Below, in pieces: positions 1-5,016 of a stretch of DNA of 6,502 nucleotides. The first letter of the stretch is position 1, and every line of letters begins with the position of its first letter. The notes under the pieces are model-generated. The model searched no databases. It was not told the DNA's origin and worked only from the letters and a program-made list of their open reading frames with translations. The DNA is from Pseudomonadota bacterium (GTDB taxonomy: Bacteria > Pseudomonadota > Alphaproteobacteria > Rhizobiales > Afifellaceae): NCBI GenBank assembly GCA_023417735.1, contig JAEZEK010000417.1, positions 1-6,502 of the forward strand. The letters are read 5' to 3'. The translations under genes and the position numbers were made by a program.

Positions 1-1346
1 AGGTCCGTCTCGCTGAACATGGTCGGCATCAGGGCGCGCTTCTCCACGCCGACGCCGTGCTCGCCCGTCAGCACGCCGCCAACCTCCACGCAGAGCCGCA
101 GGATGTCCGCGCCGAACGCCTCCGCCGCCTCCAGCTCGCCGGGCTTGTTGGCGTCGTAGCAGATGAGCGGGTGCAGGTTGCCGTCGCCGGCGTGGAACAC
201 GTTCGCCACGAGCAGCCCGTACTGCTCCGAGAGCTCGCGCATGCGCTGCAGGACCTGCGGCAGCGCCTTGCGGGGGATCGTCCCGTCCATGCAGTAATAG
301 TCGGGCGAGATGCGCCCGACCGCCGGGAAGGCCGCCTTGCGGCCGAGCCAGAACGCCTGCCGCTCCGCCTCGCTCTGCGAGACCCGGACGTAGCTCGCCC
401 GGTTCGCGCGCCCGATCGCCTCGACGCGCCCGAGCAGGAAGTCGACCTCGCCCTGCGGGCCGTCGAGCTCGACGATGAGGAGCGCCTCGACGTCGAGCGG
501 GTAGCCGGCATGGACGTAGTCCTCGGCGGCATGGATCGCCGGCCGGTCCATCATCTCCATGCCGCCCGGGATGATGCCGGCGGCGATGATTTCCGCCACG
601 CACTGGCCGCCGTCCTCGCTCGATGGAAAGCCGAGCAGCACCGCCCGCGCCGTCTCCGGCGATTGCAGGATGCGGACGGTCACCTCCGTGACCACCCCGA
701 GCAGCCCCTCGGAGCCCGTCATCAGCGCGAGCAGGTCGTAGCCCTCCGCGTCGAGATGGCTGCCGCCGAGCCGTACCAGCTCGCCCGACATCAGCGCCAT
801 CTCGATGCCGAGCACGTTGTTGGTGGTGATGCCGTATTTCAGGCAGTGGACGCCGCCGGAATTCTCCGCCACGTTGCCGCCGATCGAGCATGCGATCTGC
901 GACGACGGGTCGGGCGCGTAATAGAACCCGCGATGGGCGACCGCCTTGGTGATGTTGAGGTTGGTGACGCCCGGCTGGACCACGGCCACGCGGTTCTCGA
1001 AATCGACGTCGAGGATGCGGTTGAAGCGCGACATGACGAGGAGCACGGCATCGGCGACGGGCATGGAGCCGCCCGAGAGCGAGGTCCCGGACCCGCGCGG
1101 GACGACCTTGAGCCCGTTCGCGTCGCAGTACCGCAGCACCGCCACGACCTCGTCCGTCGTCTCGGGAAGCACGACGACGAGCGGCAGCGTCCGGTACGCC
1201 GTCAGCCCGTCGGATTCGAACGGCCGCAGCCCGTCGGGGTGGTCCACCACCCATTCCTCCCCGACGATTTCGCGCAGGTCCGCGGCGATCTGCCCGCGCC
1301 GCGCGAGCACCGCCTCGTCCGCCTTCGGCATGGTCAGGGTGGTCAC
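1..1346 (-). CDS. glcD: Glycolate oxidase FAD subunit GlcD (partial, C-terminus beyond window)
   Basis: This is the flavin subunit of glycolate oxidase, which oxidises glycolate (often also D-lactate) to the 2-oxo acid and passes electrons to GlcE/GlcF and the respiratory chain. From the GTG at 1346 there are 448 complete codons; E. coli GlcD is about 499 residues, so roughly 50 residues are missing. Visible motifs are ESDGLTAYR (44-52), the FAD_binding_4 loop VPRGSGTSLSGG (82-93), PDPSSQIACSIGGNVAEN (145-162), HAGDGNLHP (385-393) and GEHG (428-431) of the FAD-oxidase C-terminal domain. Long stretches match E. coli GlcD as I remember it, for example RISPDYYCMDGTIPR. I chose GTG at 1346 because GAGG lies 7 nt upstream; the in-frame ATG at 1331 has no Shine-Dalgarno. 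The gene is divergent from the cytochrome c. Genes glcE and glcF would be expected just left of position 1. A stand-alone D-lactate dehydrogenase is a weaker alternative. Confidence 0.95.
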   Translation of the reverse strand, partial: MTTLTMPKADEAVLARRGQIAADLREIVGEEWVVDHPDGLRPFESDGLTAYRTLPLVVVLPETTDEVVAVLRYCDANGLKVVPRGSGTSLSGGSMPVADAVLLVMSRFNRILDVDFENRVAVVQPGVTNLNITKAVAHRGFYYAPDPSSQIACSIGGNVAENSGGVHCLKYGITTNNVLGIEMALMSGELVRLGGSHLDAEGYDLLALMTGSEGLLGVVTEVTVRILQSPETARAVLLGFPSSEDGGQCVAEIIAAGIIPGGMEMMDRPAIHAAEDYVHAGYPLDVEALLIVELDGPQGEVDFLLGRVEAIGRANRASYVRVSQSEAERQAFWLGRKAAFPAVGRISPDYYCMDGTIPRKALPQVLQRMRELSEQYGLLVANVFHAGDGNLHPLICYDANKPGELEAAEAFGADILRLCVEVGGVLTGEHGVGVEKRALMPTMFSETD

Positions 1347-1353
1347 GCGGAAG

Positions 1354-1357
1354 CCTC
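1354..1357 (-). promoter_or_regulatory. Ribosome binding site of glcD (decides the GTG start)
   Basis: On the minus strand this reads GAGG, with 7 nt to the GTG at 1346. No comparable purine run precedes the in-frame ATG at 1331, so the site favours the longer product starting MTTLTMPKADEA. Confidence 0.6.
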
Positions 1358-1359
1358 GG

Positions 1360-1378
1360 TGGTCTGGAATGTTGACCA
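1360..1378. promoter_or_regulatory. Candidate operator: TGGTC-N9-GACCA inverted repeat upstream of glcD
   Basis: TGGTC (1360-1364) and GACCA (1374-1378) form a perfect 5-bp inverted repeat with a 9-nt spacer, 13-31 bp upstream of the glcD start codon. Two further TGGTC copies lie at 1331-1335 and 1340-1344, inside the first glcD codons. TGG/CCA half-sites are typical of FadR-subfamily operators, although the classical spacing is shorter. Its first 18 bases match 14 of 18 positions of 3367-3384, upstream of the lut regulator. Binding is inferred, and the overlapping TTGACC could simply be a -35 hexamer. Confidence 0.3.
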
Positions 1379-1490
1379 AGCTCGTTACGCAGTTTGCGGA
1401 TGGTTGTCGAGGGCGGATGCGGCCCTGTGCCGCAACGTGGGCGGCTCCGCCGCGTTGTCCTGCGCGTTATGAAAGTCTCGGTTCATCAAC

Positions 1491-1496
1491 AGGAGG
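1491..1496 (+). promoter_or_regulatory. Strong Shine-Dalgarno of the cytochrome c gene
   Basis: AGGAGG lies 7 nt before the ATG at 1504. It is the strongest ribosome binding site in the window and fixes this start, suggesting high expression. Confidence 0.85.
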
Positions 1497-1503
1497 AAAC
1501 CGG

Positions 1504-1902
1504 ATGCTGAAAGCGTTCGCAGTTGCCGCGGTGACATTGGTGGCGGGAGCCGGCCTCGCCCAGGCGGATGAAGCGCTCGTTAAGGCCGGCGCCAACGTCT
1601 TCAAGAAGTGCCAGGCCTGCCATGCCGTCGGCGAGGGCGCCAAGAACAAGGTCGGGCCGGAGCTGAACGACCTGTTCGGCCGCACCGCCGGTGGGTTGGA
1701 CGACTACAACTATTCCAAGCCGATGAAGGAAGCCGGCGCCAACGGCCTCGTCTGGAACGACGAGACCCTGCACCAGTACCTCGCTGACCCGAAGGGCTTC
1801 GTGAAGGGCAACAAGATGGCCTTCCCAGGCCTCAAGAAGCAGGAAGATCTGGACGCGGTCACGGCCTTCCTGAAGAGCCACGACGGCGACGGCGACAGCT
1901 GA
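1504..1902 (+). CDS. Exported class I cytochrome c (cytochrome c2-like)
   Basis: This 132-residue protein is a soluble periplasmic electron carrier. Residues 1-21 form a Sec signal peptide: Lys3, a hydrophobic Ala/Val core, and a cleavage site at AQA|DE. The mature part has one haem c motif, CQACH (36-40), followed by the cytochrome c2 pattern GPELNDLFGR (51-60), YNYSKPMKEAG (68-78), W84, YLADP (92-96) and KMAFPGLK (104-111), where Met105 should be the sixth haem ligand. The mature size of about 111 residues is normal for the family. The C-terminus HDGDGDS is short, acidic and Gly-rich. In this class such proteins usually shuttle electrons from the bc1 complex or a dehydrogenase to an oxidase. 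It is divergent from glcD and convergent with the DUF3422 gene. Acceptance of electrons from the neighbouring oxidases is inference from position only. Confidence 0.95.
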   Translation: MLKAFAVAAVTLVAGAGLAQADEALVKAGANVFKKCQACHAVGEGAKNKVGPELNDLFGRTAGGLDDYNYSKPMKEAGANGLVWNDETLHQYLADPKGFVKGNKMAFPGLKKQEDLDAVTAFLKSHDGDGDS

Positions 1903-1918
1903 TCGCTTTCGGGCGATC
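1901..1918 (+). terminator. Hairpin at the end of the cytochrome c gene
   Basis: GATCGC (1901-1906) pairs with GCGATC (1913-1918). An added U-G pair leaves a UUCG tetraloop. The left arm overlaps the TGA stop codon. No T-run follows, so it may act as an mRNA 3'-end stabiliser or as part of a double-hairpin terminator with the stem at 1932-1952. Confidence 0.4.
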
Positions 1919-1931
1919 CCGAGACTGGGTT

Positions 1932-1952
1932 GGGCCGGCCGCGCGCCGGCCT
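1932..1952. terminator. GC-rich hairpin in the convergent gene junction (possible two-way terminator)
   Basis: GGCCGGC (1933-1939) pairs with GCCGGCC (1945-1951) around a CGCGC loop; a G-T pair at 1932/1952 can extend it. It lies between the cytochrome c stop and the DUF3422 stop, whose TAG (1953-1951 on the minus strand) overlaps the right arm. The position suits shared termination of both transcripts. Only TAATCCTTG follows on the plus strand, so the U-tract is weak and intrinsic termination is unproven. Confidence 0.45.
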
Positions 1953-3243
1953 AATCCTTGTGCGCGCGCCGGATGCGCCGCACCACCCACCACACCGCGA
2001 GCATCACGGGCGGCACGGCGAGCGCGGCGACGAGCGCCGGGTCGAGCCCCGGCGCCAGCTTCTCGAAGCCCTTGGCGGAATAGGCGACCAGCCCGACGAT
2101 GTAGTAGCTGACCGCCGCGACCGAGAGGCCCTCCACGGTCTGCTGCAGGCGAAGCTGCTGGCGCGTCCGCTGCTCCATGGATTTCAGCAGGTCGCGGTTC
2201 TGCCGCTCCAGCTCCACGTCGACGCGCGTGCGCAGGAGGTCGGCCGCCCGCGAGAGCTTGCGCGAGAGGTCCGCCTGGCGGGCCTCCACCGCCCGGCAGG
2301 TGCGCAGCGCAGGTCCCATGCGGCGCAGCAGGAAGATGTGCCAGGTCTCGTAGCCCGGGATCGCCTGCTCGGCGACGACGCCGAGGCGCTGCGTCACGAT
2401 CTCGTCGTAGGCGCGGCTGGCCGCGAAGCGGTAGAGGCTGGAGACGGCGTCCGATTCGAGGTCGGCGGCGAGCGAGATCAGCTCGTCGAGGAGCACGTTG
2501 CTCGCCTCGCCCCCGATCTCGCGCATCTCGCGGGTGCTCCGGGCGAGCTCGGCCTCGATGCGGGCGAGCGCCGGCGCGAGCCGCTGGGCGACCGGCAGGC
2601 CGAGCAGCGCCAGCGTGCGGTAGGTCTCGATCTCGATCAGGCGCTGGGTGAGCGCCCCGGCGCGCGCCTCGCCGAGGCCGTCGTCGAACACCAGGATTCG
2701 TGTGAACCCGTCGGCGTCCTGCCGGAAGTCGCTCGCCGCACGCGCCTTGCCGCCATCCATGCGTGAATAGCAGAGGCTGGTCGGGTGGAACCGCCGGAGC
2801 GCCGCCTCGTCGGTCTCGCCGGGGCAGAGATCGAGCCGGATCGCAGAGATGAGCGGCCCGGGCGTTCGGAACGCGTCGCCGAAGGGATGGCCCCGCACCG
2901 GGTCGTCGAGATTGCGGGGTGCCGGAGCATCGTAGGTCCAGGTCGTGAACTCGCTGTGCCGCTCCCAGCGCAGGCGGCCCTCGCCCCAGTTCATCGCGAA
3001 ATGGCGCGCCGCGCTGTCGGGCCCCGACAGCCCGCGGCTGCGCGCGAGCTGCGCGACGATCGCCAGGTCCTGATCGAGCGTGCCCTCGCTCAGGAAGGCG
3101 AGCTGGAGGATGGTGCGCGGCGGCGAGACGAGCTGGAACGGGCGCGAATGCAGCTCGCCCAGCACGAAGGGGCGAAGCGGATGCGCCGTGAGCCCGTAGG
3201 GCGCCCCGAGCGAGGCCTCGGCCCGTTCTGCAACCTCGTCCAT
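1951..3243 (-). CDS. DUF3422 family protein with C-terminal membrane hairpin
   Basis: This 430-residue protein matches the DUF3422 family by overall length and by the N-terminal signature HPLRPFVLGELHSRPFQ (21-37), followed by a Trp/Gly-rich segment (HFAMNWGEGRLRWERHSEF). The middle is largely alpha-helical. Residues about 320-371 are rich in Arg, Gln and Leu and look like a coiled coil. The end carries two hydrophobic segments at about 372-389 (beginning LSVAAVSYYIVGLVAYS) and 400-421, followed by a basic tail (VRRIRRAHKD). This suggests a large cytoplasmic domain anchored by a membrane hairpin. The family has no established biochemical function that I know of. ATG at 3243 was chosen because GGAGG lies 10 nt upstream and the conserved signature starts about 20 residues in; the frame remains open further upstream, but that part resembles no protein. 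It is divergent from the lut regulator. Confidence 0.85.
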   Translation of the reverse strand: MDEVAERAEASLGAPYGLTAHPLRPFVLGELHSRPFQLVSPPRTILQLAFLSEGTLDQDLAIVAQLARSRGLSGPDSAARHFAMNWGEGRLRWERHSEFTTWTYDAPAPRNLDDPVRGHPFGDAFRTPGPLISAIRLDLCPGETDEAALRRFHPTSLCYSRMDGGKARAASDFRQDADGFTRILVFDDGLGEARAGALTQRLIEIETYRTLALLGLPVAQRLAPALARIEAELARSTREMREIGGEASNVLLDELISLAADLESDAVSSLYRFAASRAYDEIVTQRLGVVAEQAIPGYETWHIFLLRRMGPALRTCRAVEARQADLSRKLSRAADLLRTRVDVELERQNRDLLKSMEQRTRQQLRLQQTVEGLSVAAVSYYIVGLVAYSAKGFEKLAPGLDPALVAALAVPPVMLAVWWVVRRIRRAHKD

Positions 3244-3429
3244 CGGCCCGCCACCTCCACCGCACCGGACATGAGCGATACGCGAATCCGCTCGCTTGCC
3301 GAACCTACCAGCCGAATCCGCCGGACGCACCGTGACCGCCATTGGCGGCGGCTGCCGCACCGGCAGTGGCAAAGAATGTTGACCGCGCGATTCCGCCATG
3401 CGATCCCTCCGCATCCGCCGCGAGACGCC
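3244..3429. promoter_or_regulatory. Divergent intergenic region between DUF3422 gene and lut regulator
   Basis: These 186 bp should carry promoters for the DUF3422 gene (leftward) and the gntR-lutABC operon (rightward). GGAGG for the leftward gene is at 3258-3254. TTGACC at 3379-3384 could be a rightward -35, but GATCCC 17 bp downstream is a poor -10. In-frame ATGs at 3271 and 3376 could in principle lengthen the regulator, but neither has a Shine-Dalgarno and the added sequence is low-complexity and Arg-rich. I see no small gene here. Confidence 0.5.
3352..3384. promoter_or_regulatory. Candidate operator region of the lut regulator
   Basis: CTGCCG (3352-3357) and CGGCAG (3361-3366) form a perfect inverted repeat around CAC. 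Directly next to it, 3367-3384 reads TGG-N4-GAATGTTGACC, the same arrangement found at 1360-1377 upstream of glcD. It lies 46-78 bp before the regulator start, which suits autoregulation. Binding is inferred only; a TTGACC -35 hexamer is part of the shared element. Confidence 0.3.
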
Positions 3430-4230
3430 ATGTTCCGCAAGATCGTCCACGACCGCACCGCCGACGCCGTCATCCGGCAGATCGAGACGCTGATCCTGGA
3501 AGGCGTCCTGCGGGGGGGCGAGCGCCTGCCGGCGGAGCGGGATCTCGCGCTCCAGCTCGACATTTCCCGCCCGATCCTGCGCGAGGCGCTCAAGGCGCTC
3601 GAGGAGCGCGGGCTCATCCGGACCCGCCACGGCGAAGGCACCTTCGTCGCCGACATCACCGGCACGGTCTTCAACGGCGCCATGATCGACCTCGTGCGGC
3701 GCCATCCGCAGGCGGCCGTCGACTATCTCGAATTCCGCCGCGACCTCGAAGGGCTCGCCGCCGCCCACGCCGCCGTGCGGGCGACCGATGCGGACCGCGC
3801 CATCCTCGACCAGATCCTCGCCGAGATGCTCGGCGCCCACGAGGCCGGCGACGCCGAGACGGAGGCGCGGGTCGACGTCGCGTTCCATACCGCGATCATC
3901 GAGGCGGCCCACAACATCGTGCTCCTCCACGTCATGCGCTCCTGCTACCGCCTCATCGCCGAGGGCGTGGTGCAGCACCGGCTGAAGCTCTACGGCCGCC
4001 CCGAATGGCGGGATGCGCTGCTCGACCAGCACCGCGCCATCCATGCCGCGATCGTCGCGAAGGCGCCGGACCGGGCCCGCGCGGCGGCGGAGGAGCACAT
4101 CGATTTCGTGGCGCGGCAGGTGCGCGCGATCGACGAGAGCGACGCGCGCGAAGCCGTCGCCGCCCTCCGGCTCGAGAGCTACCGCCGAGCGACCCTGCCC
4201 AGACAGCCGGCCCGCATGGCGGCGGAATAG
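3430..4230 (+). CDS. FadR-subfamily GntR transcriptional regulator of the lut operon
   Basis: This 266-residue protein is a DNA-binding repressor or activator responding to a small organic acid, probably lactate or glycolate given its operon. Residues 5-75 form the GntR winged helix-turn-helix, with ERLPAERDLALQLDISRP (31-48) and the wing RTRHGEGTFV (64-73). Residues about 95-232 form an FCD ligand domain with the usual metal-site pattern: D149-x3-H153 (DVAFH), H201 (DQHRAI) and H223 (EEHI). The arrangement resembles LldR, GlcC and LutR-type regulators. ATG at 3430 gives a normal family start (MFRKIVHDRTADAVIRQIE), although its Shine-Dalgarno is weak; in-frame ATGs at 3376 and 3271 are alternatives. 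Its stop codon overlaps the lutA Shine-Dalgarno, so it should be co-transcribed with lutABC and is probably autoregulated. A tail of about 35 residues follows the FCD domain. Confidence 0.92.
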   Translation: MFRKIVHDRTADAVIRQIETLILEGVLRGGERLPAERDLALQLDISRPILREALKALEERGLIRTRHGEGTFVADITGTVFNGAMIDLVRRHPQAAVDYLEFRRDLEGLAAAHAAVRATDADRAILDQILAEMLGAHEAGDAETEARVDVAFHTAIIEAAHNIVLLHVMRSCYRLIAEGVVQHRLKLYGRPEWRDALLDQHRAIHAAIVAKAPDRARAAAEEHIDFVARQVRAIDESDAREAVAALRLESYRRATLPRQPARMAAE

Positions 4231-4233
4231 GAG
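4229..4233 (+). promoter_or_regulatory. Shine-Dalgarno of lutA, overlapping the regulator stop
   Basis: AGGAG overlaps the TAG stop of the regulator (4228-4230) and lies 5 nt before the GTG at 4239. It decides the lutA start within a much longer open frame and implies coupling with the regulator. Confidence 0.8.
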
Positions 4234-4238
4234 CGGAC

Positions 4239-5012
4239 GTGCCCCTGCCGAGTGAAGCGCGGCCGCGCGTCGGCCTGTTCGTGACCTGCCTGGTCGATTT
4301 CTTCCGCCCGAGCGTCGGCTTCGCGGCGATCAAGCTGCTCGAGGATGCAGGCTGCACGGTCGAGGTGCCGGAGAGCCAGACCTGCTGCGGGCAGCCGGCC
4401 TACAATTCCGGCGACCGCCGCGACGCCGCCGCGCTCGCGCGCCGGGTCGTCGAGGCATTCGAGCGGTACGATTACGTCGTCGCGCCGTCGGGCTCCTGCG
4501 CCGGCATGATCCGCAAGCACTACCCGGCGCTGCTCCGCGAGGATCCGAACTGGAGCGCGCGGGCCGACGCCCTCGCTGGGCGCACGCACGAGCTCGTCGG
4601 CTTCCTCGCCGACGTGCTCGGCGTCGAGGCGGTCGATGCCGCCTTCGCGGGCTCCGTCACCTACCACGATTCCTGTTCCGGCCTGCGCGAGCTCGGCATC
4701 CGCGACCAGCCCCGCAGGCTTCTCGGCTCCGTCGGGGGGCTCGAGCTCAGGGAACTCACGGATGCCGACGTCTGCTGCGGCTTCGGCGGCACCTTCTGCG
4801 TCAAGTACCCCGAGATCTCGAACGCGATCGTCGGAGCCAAGACCGAGAACATCGCCGCGACCGGGGCCGGGACGCTGCTCGCCGGCGACCTCGGCTGCCT
4901 CCTCAACATGGCGGGGAAGCTGCAGCGCGAAGGGCGGGCCGTGAAGGTCCGGCATGTCGCCGAGGTGCTCGCCGGCATGGCGGACGGCCCCGCCATCGGC
5001 GAGCGGGGCTGA
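4239..5012 (+). CDS. lutA: L-lactate oxidation Fe-S protein LutA (CCG domains)
   Basis: This 257-residue protein (YkgE/LldE family, usually about 240 residues) is one of three subunits that oxidise L-lactate to pyruvate. It has two cysteine-rich CCG repeats of the GlcF/HdrB type. The first holds Cys17 (FVTCLVD), Cys49-Cys50-Gly (QTCCGQPAYNSG) and Cys87 (PSGSCAGMI). The second holds Cys146 (YHDSCSGLRELG), Cys179-Cys180-Gly (DVCCGFGGTF) and Cys220 (GDLGCLLNMAG). These are the expected iron-sulfur ligands. No signal peptide or membrane segment is visible, so it is cytoplasmic, probably at the inner face of the membrane with its partners. GTG at 4239 is supported by AGGAG and by the protein starting just before the conserved RVGLFVTCLVD; the open frame upstream is a shadow of the regulator gene. 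lutB follows after 4 nt. Confidence 0.95.
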   Translation: MPLPSEARPRVGLFVTCLVDFFRPSVGFAAIKLLEDAGCTVEVPESQTCCGQPAYNSGDRRDAAALARRVVEAFERYDYVVAPSGSCAGMIRKHYPALLREDPNWSARADALAGRTHELVGFLADVLGVEAVDAAFAGSVTYHDSCSGLRELGIRDQPRRLLGSVGGLELRELTDADVCCGFGGTFCVKYPEISNAIVGAKTENIAATGAGTLLAGDLGCLLNMAGKLQREGRAVKVRHVAEVLAGMADGPAIGERG

Positions 5013-5016
5013 GCCG

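Larger units (their letters stand above)
1347..1503. promoter_or_regulatory. Divergent intergenic region between glcD and cytochrome c
   Basis: These 157 bp must hold the promoters of both flanking genes. They are visibly richer in A+T than the coding sequence. TTGACC at 1372-1377 is a good alphaproteobacterial -35 hexamer for rightward transcription, but the hexamer 17 bp downstream (TGCGGA) is a poor -10. TTATGA at 1467-1472 resembles a -10 but has no matching -35. No complete promoter is therefore called. The region also contains the candidate operator described separately. Confidence 0.5.

Noticed and set aside
57..1472. 471-codon open frame on the plus strand, antisense to glcD
   Set aside because: Its translation is Arg/Ala/Asp/His-rich with no recognisable domain, while the opposite strand encodes an almost full-length GlcD. 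High G+C at third codon positions keeps antisense frames open.
1941..1972. Direct repeat GCGCGCCGG at 1941-1949 and 1964-1972
   Set aside because: Short and G+C-only, expected by chance in this composition; no sign of a mobile element or recombination site.
1859..3265. 468-codon minus-strand frame overlapping the DUF3422 gene in another phase
   Set aside because: Low-complexity Arg/Ala/Gly-rich translation without domains; the DUF3422 frame has the family signature, coiled coil and membrane segments.
3271..3429. 53-residue N-terminal extension of the regulator from ATG at 3271 (or 18 residues from 3376)
   Set aside because: No Shine-Dalgarno at either ATG, the extension is Arg-rich and unlike FadR-family starts, and it would consume the intergenic region. 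It is kept only as a possible annotation alternative.
3342..4238. Upstream extension of the lutA frame across the regulator gene
   Set aside because: The translation is Arg/Pro/Ala-rich noise overlapping a clear GntR regulator. A good Shine-Dalgarno supports the GTG at 4239.
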